A program made the position numbers and the translations under genes. From Xylaria sp. FL1777 (Eukaryota; Ascomycota; Sordariomycetes; Xylariales; Xylariaceae), in assembly GCA_022578965.1 (NCBI GenBank), contig MU400532.1, forward strand, positions 186,001-250,000: a DNA stretch of 64,000 nt, read 5' to 3'. Positions 25,901 through 36,532 of the stretch are shown piece after piece; position 1 is the stretch's first letter; every line of letters begins with the position of its first letter. Under the pieces are notes generated by a model. That model had not been told where the DNA came from, made no database searches, and worked only from the letters and a program-made list of their open reading frames with translations.

Positions 25901-27549
25901 ATTGATGACCTTGACCTCTATATACGCTAGCTTTTCAAGGCATCTTGGCAACCTCACAGACCAATAAGTAAGTAGGTAGGTATTGGTGCCCTGCATGTAA
26001 GCGACGGATTACCCATCTACTGTCCGTAGGGTCTTTCGGTGAACTATTAGCTGAACTGTTAGCTGAGACCAAAAAAAAAAAAAAAAAAAAAAAAAAAAGA
26101 CAAAAAAAAAAAAAAAATATTATAAATATAAAAATAAAAAAAAAAAAAAAAAAAAAAATTTTTTTTTAAAAAAAAAAGTTTTAAAATTCAAATAAGCACA
26201 AAAATGNNNNNNNNNNTTTAACAATATTATTTTTTTTTTTTTTTTTGGTTATTTTTTTTTTTTTTTTTATTTTTTTACCAAAAAAAAAAAAAAAAAAAAA
26301 AAAAAAAGACACTAAGCAAAGTCAAATCGTAGCTATAGTACTGTATCAGCATACCACAACATATACAGTATTTGGTACATCACTACGTTTGACGATGCCA
26401 ATGAGCCCTAGACTGAGTCACGGTAGATGCTTTTTTTCAGTCTTCAGATGGCGGCTAATATGATGTACTTAGCGAGCAGCAACATCTGAATACGAGGTCT
26501 GTACCATTGGCGTGTCAATAATGGGAGGGTATAAGTTCAGTGTTAACTAATGTATCCATGCGGGCTCTTCAGGTGCATGAGTCCTGCATTGTCTGATTGG
26601 TATCGCACTATTGACTGCATACATCGTCAAAATCAGCAATACAAGTCAGCACGCTCCTAACGAGCACGGTGGATGAGACCACACAAGCCCTTTCGTTCCC
26701 AGTGCTTCGAATGATGAACAAGGACGCCGATTTGAGAGCCGGCCAAGGTCCGGTACGAATAGTAACTAGCAAACACGCGTAGGAGCCATCGATTGCTGCT
26801 TGAGAATCGCTGTTATTAAGCGCCTACCGTGTACGAAACTCATGGGCAGAGACGCGGGAAAGAAACACGCCGGCCAAGGCTTGGCTCAACGTGGTTAGGT
26901 TTCACCCGGCTAGTCTATGTATTAGTTATCAGAGGCGTTTAATGTAGGTACCCTTGAAAGCCAGTTTTTCTTTCCGACCAATCGAGAACAGCTCCATCGA
27001 GTGTATGCTAGACTACGTGTTTATACTCAATTCCCTTTCTGGAATGATGGATCCCAAAGCGTATGCTTCCTCTTACACAGGGGTTTGTGAGTAGTAAGTA
27101 CCTGGCTAGACATTAGCGATATTGCGGCACTCGTCTACCGATACACTAGTTTTCATCGGGTTTTCCCACCGGAAGCTGAAATGCAAGAGAGTCTCGACCG
27201 ATCAGACGCTGTCGTATTATTCATAATTGGCTTGTTAATGTGACCATTAGTCCCCCTTGCTATTACTGTCTTCCAATATGCATTCAAGCTCAGAAGACTC
27301 GCTAGGCAAGCCTCCCGGGATGTGGCCCAGAAGCAAGCAACATGGATGTGGTGGGCTTTGGTGCTCATGTATGTCCAAGGCGGTAGGTAGTTCATTGAAT
27401 TGCGGTGTCCCTCAAATCATACATAAGCCCTCTTGCCGTCGTTGCCACTTCATCCCAAAATGATGTGATCGGTAGGACACAAGACCTCAGGCTATCACCC
27501 CTTTAAGAGTGCTATAGTTTCGCTCGGGTTTGACGCCTTGACAACGAAG
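22931..27549. other. 4.6-kb gene-poor region containing scaffold gap
   Basis: No intact gene found. A minus-strand frame at 23525-23830 (ATG MDIQLSS, about 101 codons, ends KCTCGDVYS) is the longest plausible one but has no recognised domain. A 14-base A run sits at 23158. Short ORFs elsewhere look random. It includes the poly-A/T and N-gap segment (separate entry). Confidence 0.5.
26071..26307. repeat. Poly-A/poly-T low-complexity block with 10-N assembly gap
   Basis: Runs of A up to ~28 and T up to ~18 alternate, with Ns at 26207-26216. The left side is A-rich and the right T-rich then A-rich. This looks like a badly resolved homopolymer region at a scaffold join; sequence and length here are unreliable. 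Confidence 0.9.
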
Positions 27550-29391
27550 ATGGTCGCTATCAAATCGCTGACTGCCATTGCGGCGCTCTCGTTCGTTAAC
27601 ACCGCTCAAGCTTGGTACAATGACCTACCTTCTTGCCTCACACCCTTCGAACCGTTCGTTTACACAGGGTGCTATGACAATGGCCAACCAGGCACTCGTG
27701 AAGCTCTATCGCTTCGCACGGACCTCAATCAGCAGAACATGACCGTGGAGATATGCGTTGCTCATTGCAAAGGTATGTAGCTCGTGAGTAACAAGTATGT
27801 GGATTTATGCTTACTTGAATGTTAGGCAATGACTATCGTCTAGCCGGGCTCAGTTACTATGGCGTTTGTTATTGTGGACAAACCGTTTCAACGGCTTTGC
27901 TCCCAGAGGACCAATGCTCATTCCCTGTAAGTTACCCCTGAAGTCATTTTCAAAGGCACAAATCTCCTGTTAGGGAGCATGCAGAACTTCTGAATCCGTC
28001 TGTAATTTATCTAAAATAGTAATTACTGACACCAGGAAACTCTAGTGCACGGGAAATAGCTCAGAAACATGTGGAGGAGACACGCAGATTAATATCTGGA
28101 TGGATCCAACGTTCCCTCCGCTTGCAGACCAGACGGATATTAGCGAATATGCTGCTGTTGGATGTTGGACTGACGACTCATCTGAGGGCAAAGCCCTCTA
28201 CTACCGACAGGACAACCTTAACTCTTCTACTATGACGACTGAGGCATGCTTACAGTCTTGCCTCACTGGCGGCTTTCCATTTGCTGGGACTGAGTACGGT
28301 ACGTGAAAGCCGCACCATTTAAACATATACCTAGACTAATCTCATGGATGCTAGCTGGTGAATGCTATTGCGGAGTAGTCGTGGGTAATGATACATCTCT
28401 GGCCTCTGATGCGTCGACTTGCAACATGCCCTGCAGCGGCAATCCAGATGAAATATGTGGCGGCCCAGCTAGACTAAGTCTTTACGTCGCAAAGGACTTG
28501 GAATCCCTTGAGCCATGTGGCACACCTCCCAATACGTCGAGCACCATCACCACACCTCCAGTGACCTCGACTCCGCCTCCAACAAGCTCTACCACCACTA
28601 GCTCCCCCGTGTGCACAACCACCACCGTGACTCCGCCAACTTGTGAATATAAAGTTGGCAAATGGTGCTCGAATCCCGTTCCAGACTGGCATGATAAAGC
28701 AGGCTGTCTCCTTTCATGGTCTCAATGCTTAATCCAAAGCACCAGCTGTTTCCTAAAAGCTGGCTTGCCGGATGCGCTAAATTGCTTCAGTTATGCAGAG
28801 TGGTGCGGCGAGCTCGATCTATACTGCCTCACGACATGCAAATCTGGAGCATGTGATAAACCAGCATTCGTCAAGAAAGATCCCCCGAAGGGAGGTAGTA
28901 CCCCTACTACTAAGACTTCGACTTACTCGTGTCCAACAACCATCACAACGACTAAGACGAAGACCACCTCGACCCCAGCTCCGACATCTAGTTGCCCTGT
29001 TCCCACACCAACTGGAATCTGCACCCAGCCGACGAACAAGAAGTACGGGTATGGCCCAGGCAATCCAGTCGGTGGCATTCCTCTGCCTATTGTCACATGT
29101 AACAACATCCAGAACGACTGGAACAATGGCAATGTCTTCAAGTTGTACACTGACAAGGATAGCCACAATTGTCCATCGTACCCTCGACCCCAGTGCCCAA
29201 GTGCCTGCGCCGATGCCTGCAAGGCGCAGTACCAGCAGTGCGAGTCGGTCTACGCAGATGGCTGCAAGAAGGGTCTCGTCAATTATCCGTACAAGGATGC
29301 CGATGCTGCTTGCCAAGCCCAATACAACGACTGTCTTACCGTCAATAAAAACGTCAAGGGTACCGGACACTGCACTACTTGGAGCTGCTGA
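27550..29391 (+). CDS. Secreted protein with two WSC domains
   Basis: Exons 27550-27772, 27826-27926, 28046-28298 and 28355-29391 give 537 residues. The ATG at 27550 starts MVAIKSLTAIAALSFVNTAQA, a clear signal peptide. WSC domain 1 (about 34-135; YTGCYDN, CVAHCKG, YYGVCYCG, CTGNSSETCGG) spans introns 1 and 2. WSC domain 2 (about 145-240; AVGCWTD, CLQSC, GECYCG, CSGNPDEICGG) spans intron 3. The repeated cysteine pattern confirms the splice sites. Thr/Ser/Pro-rich linkers then alternate with two further Cys-rich blocks (KWCSNPVPDWHDKAGC; CPSACADACKAQYQQC). No C-terminal membrane segment is seen, so it is probably secreted or wall-bound. WSC domains bind wall glycans; the C-terminal Cys-rich blocks are not recognised. 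Confidence 0.88.
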
Positions 29392-30063
29392 TTAATCGAG
29401 TTCACCTATGAACAACATACAGTTGACTCTAGCGTGGCAGCTGCGAGGTGTGCTTTAGGATATCTATAAGGGTTTTCAGCGAAGGGTTTTTTAAAAAAAA
29501 GAAAAGTTAAGATCGGGAGTTATGTACGCTTAATGATAATATGTTGGTAGAAGGTACCCAGCTCATGTCCCTTTCGCCCAACGAGAGCTATACTGTTATG
29601 ACAAGGGTTACGCATACAAGTAATTTATGCCAAACCATGTTCAGCACGCACATAGCCGACAAAATTGAATATACTTACGCAAGAAGTCGCCTATCTAAAT
29701 ACCTAAATAGTTGAGTTACCTTTGGTTCTCCATACGTGACCTGTCCATATATTAGAGTGTCAGCAGCTCTTCCATAGCAGTCTGATATTTCAGTCTCTCC
29801 CCAGGATTATAGATGAGAAGATGACCTCCTTCGGTCGTAAAGGGAAAAGACCGAGGAGTTAGTTGACGAAAACGACAAGTTTGAGCAGGTTTAAGCATAT
29901 TTGAGCATCTTGTGCATGTGTACACCGTATGGAGTGGAGACACGACTACGTCTGAATACAGATGTAGTTTACTAAAGCAAGATCGTCATATAACCTTAGA
30001 AGAATCCGTCTCTTCTCACGGCTATTCCTGAAAGATGTATCGAATGTATGGGATCCGTACATA
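29392..30063. other. Intergenic region
   Basis: 672 bp between the WSC and Atg22-like genes. Nothing beyond probable 3' end and promoter sequence. Confidence 0.5.
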
Positions 30064-31620
30064 ATGGAAGTCAATTTAGAAAAAGAGAAGACCGCGACTC
30101 AGGATTCTACGGATGCCACTAGCGTACCGTTAGCCCCCCCAGCGCTCTCACGCAAGCAACTACGACGTTATGAGACGGGATACTTTCTATCCACTTTTTC
30201 GATTGGCCCTCCGTTTGCTTCGTTCGTGACGTACGTCGGTTTTCAACTTCAGAACATCGGCTACGTTGTTGGACATGTCCCTGGCGAGCCACTTCGATCA
30301 GGATGTCCAGCTACGGCGACCTCCTGTCGGGTGCCGTTTGCTGGATCTGGAGACGTTAATCTCACTTCCTATATTCTCTACTTGAACGCCATTATATATG
30401 CTTTGAGTGGAGGGTTGACCCTGATCGTGTCTGGTATCGGGGACTATGTCAACTACCAACGCGAGCAATATGTCGTTCAGTTGGTTATCTACGGGATATT
30501 GTGCCTACCGATCGCTAGTCTCAGGGGAAACGATCTGATGACTTTCAACACCTTGTCAGGATTGTATGTAGTCTTCAACGTTATAGGCTTTCTGGCTGGC
30601 GCATGGATGAACATCTTCATACCATTTGTCATGCATAGATCAGAAGAGTCGAGGTCTCCGTCGTCTCAACAACTGCCTGATGACAGAGAAGATGCTGCAG
30701 GGAAGGCTGTAGAAGATGGTATACGAATGGGAGTTTGGGGTTCCAATGGCTTGAGCGCAGGTCAGGTTATCCTATACGTCATCTCTATCGGCCTGACATT
30801 CGTTTCTGCGATTTACGCCGGCCTCTATACGACGACAGCAGCAGGGGCCCTCTGCATTGTTCTTTCTCTCATCTCCTGGCGTCTGCTACCTGCCCCAGCG
30901 CCCAAGAGTGGACAAGAGGGAGAGACTGTTCGGCAATGGCTGATGCTTCCTCTAACGACGTTTTCACTCCTATTCCGACAAATTTGGGAGTATCCGGAAT
31001 CCTTCAAGTACCTCTTGGCCTATACAATTTACAATGACACGCTATTCGCCTTCAGTTCCGTAACTAGTCAACTGTTCAACCTCAACATCCGACCGAGTCT
31101 GCGAGAGTTCACCTACTACTCACTTGTCCAGCCAGGAAGCGCAATAATCAGTGCCACAGTCTTCCTATACCTAAGGCCAATTATGAAACAATATTTCGGG
31201 ATGACATTGCGGCATTGGACGGTTCTCTGCTACTCAATAACCTGTTTCTGTGCCCTCTGGTGCTCAATCGGGATATCTGCCACCGTCCCTATCGGATTCA
31301 AACATCGCTGGGAATTCTACTTCTTCCAGGCTCTTCTGTCCATCGCCTCGAGCATTGCTGGGGTCGCCTTCAGAGTCCTTTTCTCGAGACTTTTCCCGCA
31401 GGGTAACGAGATCAAGTTCTTTGGGTTTCAGCTCGTCCTCTCCCTCGGTACGGTATGGGTCCCTCAGATCGTGAATGGACCGATTGTCGATGCCACGAAT
31501 AACCTCCGGCTGCCTGCGGCGATAAGCTCGGCACTTCTTCTTTTCTGTGTGGTGGTCACGCTATTGGTCGATGAGGGGAAAGGGATGCGACAAGCGGGGT
31601 ATGAAAGTACCGGTGATTGA
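30064..31620 (+). CDS. Atg22-like vacuolar transporter (MFS superfamily)
   Basis: Single exon, 518 residues, ATG at 30064 (MEVNLEKEK). A polar N-terminus is followed by about eleven to twelve hydrophobic segments with a central hydrophilic loop (~190-225, SEESRSPSSQQLPDD). The start LRRYETGYFLSTFSIGPP, the LLAYTIYNDTLFAFSSV segment and GNEIKFFGFQLVLSLGTVW near the end are the signature regions of the Atg22-like family. Yeast Atg22 exports leucine and other amino acids from the vacuole after autophagy. Fungi often have several paralogues, and this one is rather divergent, so the substrate is uncertain. Confidence 0.82.
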   Translation: MEVNLEKEKTATQDSTDATSVPLAPPALSRKQLRRYETGYFLSTFSIGPPFASFVTYVGFQLQNIGYVVGHVPGEPLRSGCPATATSCRVPFAGSGDVNLTSYILYLNAIIYALSGGLTLIVSGIGDYVNYQREQYVVQLVIYGILCLPIASLRGNDLMTFNTLSGLYVVFNVIGFLAGAWMNIFIPFVMHRSEESRSPSSQQLPDDREDAAGKAVEDGIRMGVWGSNGLSAGQVILYVISIGLTFVSAIYAGLYTTTAAGALCIVLSLISWRLLPAPAPKSGQEGETVRQWLMLPLTTFSLLFRQIWEYPESFKYLLAYTIYNDTLFAFSSVTSQLFNLNIRPSLREFTYYSLVQPGSAIISATVFLYLRPIMKQYFGMTLRHWTVLCYSITCFCALWCSIGISATVPIGFKHRWEFYFFQALLSIASSIAGVAFRVLFSRLFPQGNEIKFFGFQLVLSLGTVWVPQIVNGPIVDATNNLRLPAAISSALLLFCVVVTLLVDEGKGMRQAGYESTGD

Positions 31621-32460
31621 AATTGATGAAATGCTACCTACATAGTGATGACCGACACTTTTCTGTGTTCATAGAGCATGAAATTCTAGTTCAGGCAAAG
31701 GGCTAAGCATATGCAGGCCGAGTTTGGGAAGTTAAATGACCAGCAGGCTAGATAGTTGCAATGAGGGAAACCCATAGAGTCTACGGACCCTGCTGGGTTA
31801 GTTGCTGTAGACTTAACTTATTTTCAGATTTAGGATTGTTTTGATGACTTGGGTTGAGCGGCAATTGTAATCTCGATTTTTGACTTCTCCTAATCTTTAC
31901 GGGCTGTCGCTCTTCATTAATGTCCTGACAGTCGTTGTTTCTCGTTGGACATGTCTAGTGCTGGGCGCATTGAACGCGCTCTTCTGTCAATCGGGCTTCA
32001 ACTATACTTCGACATATCCAGCTCACAATAATCTTATTTCACAATTCTAGGCTCGGGTGAACATATGGTTTAAGCATAAACTAGTGGAACACTAGGGATT
32101 TAATGTAATCTTATTGTGCCTGGTGGTTGAATAAAAGTTTCGTTATCATCGTTACTCATACAGTCGTATCGTACAGCGATATCCGCCCCCGGAACATCCA
32201 TTACTGAGATCATGACTAAAAGTAACTGGGTTGGAGCACCTTCTAATGTTCGACATGCTAAAAATCGGGGAGAAAAAAGACCACATATAAATGCCCAATT
32301 ATGTCGCGCTCACGACGTGCAAGAACCATGTACTCCGCGTGGCTAAGTCCAGCTCGTATGTCGAAGTGCTATCTCGGTATGTTTTTAAGTGTCCCTAAAA
32401 CAGTAATTAGTAAACATGACCCGAAATGTCTAACTAAAGACGGAAAGAAATGGCAGGCAC
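31621..32460. other. Intergenic region
   Basis: 3' flanks of the Atg22-like gene and of the convergent small polyQ gene. No feature recognised. Confidence 0.5.
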
Positions 32461-32790
32461 TCACAGCAAAGCAAGCGTCAAATCTCCGTGAATACGAGCC
32501 TTGAGCGTGACCTCGACTTCGATGTTCAGATCAAGTCGGAGTTTGAGAGTATCACTCTTCTTATCGTCGCCGCCTTGTTGTTGCTGCTGCATCATCTGCT
32601 GTTGCTGCGCCATCTGCATCTGTTGTTGCTGCTGCCAGACCTGGTTCGGGTCTTCCATCTGTTGCATGGAATTCTGCGGAGCCTTTCCTTTGCGTCCACG
32701 ACGACGACGGTGGGGTGAGGGAGATGGCGAGACGGAACTCTCAGTTGCGCTCTCGGCGTAGGGAGCTGGCTTGGCTTCGGTCTCAGACAT
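32461..32790 (-). CDS. Small polyQ protein with conserved C-terminal LRLDLNIEVEVTLKARIHGDL tail-like motif
   Basis: Single exon, 109 residues, ATG at 32790 (MSETEAKPAPY). A basic patch (HRRRRGRKGK) is followed by a Gln/Met-rich stretch (WQQQQQMQMAQ and more). The last ~30 residues alternate hydrophobic and charged residues (LKLRLDLNIEVEVTLKA, then GDLTLALL). That closing segment resembles the C-terminus of a widespread uncharacterised family of small fungal proteins, and the alternation suggests a beta-strand or amphipathic interface. No enzyme motif, signal peptide or membrane segment. Function unknown. Confidence 0.72.
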   Translation of the reverse strand: MSETEAKPAPYAESATESSVSPSPSPHRRRRGRKGKAPQNSMQQMEDPNQVWQQQQQMQMAQQQQMMQQQQQGGDDKKSDTLKLRLDLNIEVEVTLKARIHGDLTLALL

Positions 32791-33535
32791 CGTGATGCTC
32801 TTTTAAATATGCTCCGTTGGTATTATTTCAAAGGGTTTTCATGTATCGAGCAAGGTCAGGCAGAAGAAAGGCAACATAGATAAAAAGCTAGGAAAAGATC
32901 AATTTTCACGGAAAATCGGCCATGGCATTAGAGGGTAATATAACACCCTGGGAGATCTTTACATCATGCATTCTGAGGCTCAAGAAACAAGGCAGTACCT
33001 AAAATTCGGACTCGCCAACGTCACTGGGAAGTACGTTTCTGCCAAGAAACTTGATTTCCACACATGTAGAGGTATGTCATCGAGATTGTGGAGTGCTTGA
33101 CGTCGTAAATGATGTCTGTGGCTAATGCGGGGGGTTGACATCACATGTCAGGGGTGCCTTTCTACTGCTATCTCGATCTATCGAAGCAACCCCTGTAGCC
33201 CCGGGAGAGTACCGATCTACTACTTCAGAGGCCAGCTATACAACCAAATAATCTTCTAATGTTCTACTCAGTCCCTTATTAAAATTTTTATTTTATTTGG
33301 GTAATTGATTAATTGGTCTTAGAAGTGCTAGAATTTGAACGGTTTGTAGAATTTGGATCGGTGTTTGTTGCACTAACCCTGCTTGCGCTAAAAAAAAGGG
33401 GGGGATCAATCGCCTGGCTGAGCCAATTGTGAAGCTCAGGGGCATTCATGAATGTGCTACCTACTACGTATAATTGCACATATTAGTATCTTAGCGGCCG
33501 ACAGCCAACAACAGATCCAAGTGGCCTGCTGTGCA
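32791..33535. other. Intergenic region
   Basis: 745 bp, AT-rich around 33260-33330. No gene seen. Confidence 0.5.
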
Positions 33536-35260
33536 TCACTGAGTACAGGGGAACTCTGTAATGGTTTGCCGCATCGCAGACTCGGGGGAATTTGCGTAGA
33601 CGCGGCCTCCAATACCATTCACGATATGGCTAATCTCGCTACCAGGCGTCCCAGTCAACCACACAGTGGTCAAATGGTGCAGTTTAACGTCGGAGGCTTC
33701 GGGAACTTCAATCGCATTCTCAAGTTTCGCCGGCGAGTCGCGAAAGTACGAATATATACCTAGTCCCCAAGCTTCATGACTTGTTACTGTGTTGGCTACC
33801 TTGTATGAGGCAAAACCGTTGGTCGGCCCGCACATCCATGACCTTTGGTCCGGCGGGTCATAAGGAATTTCGGATTGATAAAAGTATAGTCTACCGCGGT
33901 TTCCATTCCAAAGCGTTTGGTATTCTTTGTGATGCTCGTTGAACAGTCCATAGATTGTCACATCGTTCCCATTGACGACGACTCCGTGCCTCGTCGGATT
34001 CGAATTCCATGCGGCTCCCTCACCATGGTCAGCGCGCCAGAGCCACAGATGATCGCCAACCACATTATGACTGTTAATTATTATACCTATGTTATTCTTG
34101 CAATGACCCGCTGTACGCATGGTCAGATCATACAGAAACGTGGGATTGGCTGCATGATTGGCGAAGCTCTCTTGAGGTCCAACTTCAATCAGGGCTGGTG
34201 AGTTGACTTCACTAGCATCAATGATCAAGCCTGCTATCGTCACCCCATCCACGTCGCCAACACAAATCGCCGGACGTCCATTGATGGGAACAAGAGACGG
34301 CTGGCCTAATCCAAGAATAATGGTATTTGTCTTGGTGACTTGTAAAGCGTCGTCAAGTCTGTAAATACCAGGCGTAAATAGAATATGCTTTCCCGAGTTC
34401 AAAGCCGCGTTGATGCTGACTGCGTTCGCATTTGTCATTTGCGCTATATAGAAGTCGTCGATCGAGATAGACTTGCCGGGCGTTGCGTTGCCATTGACCC
34501 AGCTCGGGCCCTGAGTATTTTCCTGTAAAGAAGGGACGAACACTTCGTACTGACCTTGATCAGTGATATAAAGGTATGGCTTTTCCCGAATTATTGGGGT
34601 CCGCTCTAGAATGGTGTAGGGGCTTGTCGGAAAGTTATCTGGGCCTGGGGCGTTTGTATCCCCTACAAAAACCATGTTCCACACACCATTCGCCCAGCTG
34701 CCATACGTGTTGTTTCGTGAGAGCCATTGTTGCTGCGAGCCCGGTAGCACGACATGATCGACCACCGAGTCAGCCATGAACCCTCCCGAAGCCCACCCAC
34801 CCGCTCCGGTCGCTTCATCAACCTGGAATAGCCAGAGACCCCCGGAACTTCGGACATGCATCCGCCGGATCGGAGCTGCCTGGGACACAGCTATCGTAGT
34901 TGTATTGTTTGTGGCAGGAGAGGCATTGATTGCGAAGTTCTCAAAAGTCCTCCAGAAATTGCAGGTAGCATTGCGGTGAGGCATCCAGGATGCCGGCACG
35001 TTTACGCCACCGTCAATGAGCACGTCGTCCGGGCTCTTGCCCAGGCCAGCGACTTGCGTGTAGAACCCGACATCGAAGAGGATGTTGTAGGTTCCCGGTT
35101 TGAAAAGCAGTGCATAACGCTCTGTACCGAACTCATTGGCCTCCATCTGTTTAAAGATGGCTGTGACCTTCTCTTGTATTGCCGCCATCGGCATGCTTAC
35201 GTCAAATACATAGACATTTGAGCCAAATATCGTGGCGTTCACATCCGAGATGCCGGCCAT
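33536..35260 (-). CDS. Right-handed beta-helix protein (bacterial-like, 'adenylyl cyclase'-annotated fungal family)
   Basis: Single exon, 574 residues, ATG at 35260 (MAGISDVNATIFGSN). The sequence has the repetitive beta-strand/turn texture of pectate-lyase-like beta-helices (for example HILFTPGIYRLDDALQV, TIILGLGQPSLV, GVTIAGLIID, GVVVNGNDVTIYGLF). Sequences with blocks such as QQQWLSRNN, NMVFVGD and REKPYL are known from actinobacteria and fungi. Some are annotated 'coagulation factor 5/8 domain' or 'adenylyl cyclase'; nothing here supports cyclase activity. A carbohydrate-active role is most likely. Oddities: no introns and no recognisable signal peptide at this start, although bacterial relatives are usually secreted. 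The short in-frame extension upstream reaches a stop without forming one. Confidence 0.75.
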   Translation of the reverse strand: MAGISDVNATIFGSNVYVFDVSMPMAAIQEKVTAIFKQMEANEFGTERYALLFKPGTYNILFDVGFYTQVAGLGKSPDDVLIDGGVNVPASWMPHRNATCNFWRTFENFAINASPATNNTTTIAVSQAAPIRRMHVRSSGGLWLFQVDEATGAGGWASGGFMADSVVDHVVLPGSQQQWLSRNNTYGSWANGVWNMVFVGDTNAPGPDNFPTSPYTILERTPIIREKPYLYITDQGQYEVFVPSLQENTQGPSWVNGNATPGKSISIDDFYIAQMTNANAVSINAALNSGKHILFTPGIYRLDDALQVTKTNTIILGLGQPSLVPINGRPAICVGDVDGVTIAGLIIDASEVNSPALIEVGPQESFANHAANPTFLYDLTMRTAGHCKNNIGIIINSHNVVGDHLWLWRADHGEGAAWNSNPTRHGVVVNGNDVTIYGLFNEHHKEYQTLWNGNRGRLYFYQSEIPYDPPDQRSWMCGPTNGFASYKVANTVTSHEAWGLGIYSYFRDSPAKLENAIEVPEASDVKLHHLTTVWLTGTPGSEISHIVNGIGGRVYANSPESAMRQTITEFPCTQ

Positions 35261-35800
35261 CCTAAGCTTGAGTGCTGGTCGGCGACCTGACTATCCAAAG
35301 CATCAGCAGCCCGACAGTTACTTCAGGTTTACGTTTGTTCGCGACTTAGCCGGATGGGTAACGTCGCATAAATAATATTCAACGGTAGACAAATGTGAGA
35401 TATTGGAATTTGGCAGGAAAAATAAGTCAACCCTCGCGTTGTCAGGTTTCACGTCAGCCTCTACAACCCGGCAGTGTTAGGCGCTATTCTATGCCACTGT
35501 GCCTACCCCGCCATGCCTGTATGACCATTCTGTCGGCCCCTAAACAGGAGCTATCCTAAGCTATTACATCTTGCACTGTGATACTAGATGACTTATCTAT
35601 TTTTACGCGCCCTCACAATTACGCACAGCTGATCTGCTCGTAACAAGTAGAGCTGTGCTAAGACGAATGATGTCACATATTGCTCTAGGCGCAAGCATCC
35701 TACACTGGGACTGTAGTCTACAGTGAATCTGTCACGAAGTACAATATGAAATAATGTGTGATGTATGGTATTAAGCAACTAGACTACGATTCGCTGCACT
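35261..35800. other. Intergenic region
   Basis: 540 bp upstream of the beta-helix gene and downstream of the kinase gene, both on the minus strand. I looked for an upstream exon encoding a signal peptide and saw none. Confidence 0.5.
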
Positions 35801-36532
35801 CTATCTACTGTTCCCCGTCAAGTCAAGCAAGGTTAACCAAACGTTAGAATTATTCAACTCCGAGAGCAATGTGTCGAAGGCATCGTCAGGTCCCATTGTC
35901 TCATCGTTCTTCGAACGGACGATCTCACCGCGCTCCGCCATGAACTCAATAAAGCCGGGAAGACTTCTATCGGTTAACTCCATTCGAGCTTCAAAGCGGT
36001 CCGCATTATCACCTACTAGTCTTTTTCGTCCCAGGTATCGCTCCTTGGCGACTTCTCTCGGAGTTTCGAGGACGATCGTGAGACCTGCATATGCGGCAAT
36101 GTATTTATCAACAAGCTCAGCCGATATTTTTCCACCTGTTAGCGGGAGCCCGTCTACGATGACGACCTGAAGAGACTTACCTTCCGATCTCGCGCGAGCT
36201 CGTGCTGTAGCTAAGCTTTCGCTGAGCATCTTAGAAGCGATCTCGGTAGTCCAGCTTTGGTGTCCCTTTGCTTTATGATTATGGTACTGTATAACTGCGG
36301 GCACTGTATTGTACTGCGTCAAAAGGCTGTCTGGAACTGGTTCTCCATTTCTAACACAATCTTGTATAGCCTTGTCGAGGAATGGCACACCCATACGAAT
36401 AGTTTCAAGATGCTCGCGTCGAAGATCACCCATTGACACGTGATAAAAATTGAAACGGTCGGCGAGTCTTTTTCCAAGAGTGCCCTTCCCACAAGCTGTA
36501 GCACCGGTAAGGTAAATAATTGAGACCGACAT
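35801..36532 (-). CDS. P-loop nucleotide (adenylate/UMP-CMP-like) kinase
   Basis: Single exon, 243 residues, ATG at 36532. A Walker A loop GATACGKGT (residues 10-18) follows directly on strand SIIYL. The segment VSMGDLRREHLE matches the NMP-binding region of adenylate-kinase-type enzymes (S-G-D-x-LR). VVIVDGLPLTGG corresponds to the DGFPR strand with Leu replacing Phe. ERYLGRKRLVGDNADRFEARM resembles the LID region and the R...D(D)...R arginines. It should transfer phosphate from ATP to a nucleoside monophosphate, but the changes from the consensus leave the substrate open. No targeting signal. Confidence 0.78.
   Translation of the reverse strand: MSVSIIYLTGATACGKGTLGKRLADRFNFYHVSMGDLRREHLETIRMGVPFLDKAIQDCVRNGEPVPDSLLTQYNTVPAVIQYHNHKAKGHQSWTTEIASKMLSESLATARARARSEGKSLQVVIVDGLPLTGGKISAELVDKYIAAYAGLTIVLETPREVAKERYLGRKRLVGDNADRFEARMELTDRSLPGFIEFMAERGEIVRSKNDETMGPDDAFDTLLSELNNSNVWLTLLDLTGNSR

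Noticed and set aside
28793..29395. 200-codon plus-strand frame and 183-codon minus-strand frame inside the WSC gene
   Set aside because: Out-of-frame shadows of exon 4; the real frame carries the WSC cysteines and Thr-rich linkers.
33536..35260. Adenylyl cyclase function
   Set aside because: The sequence shows beta-helix texture and no cyclase catalytic motif; that name is probably a propagated database label.
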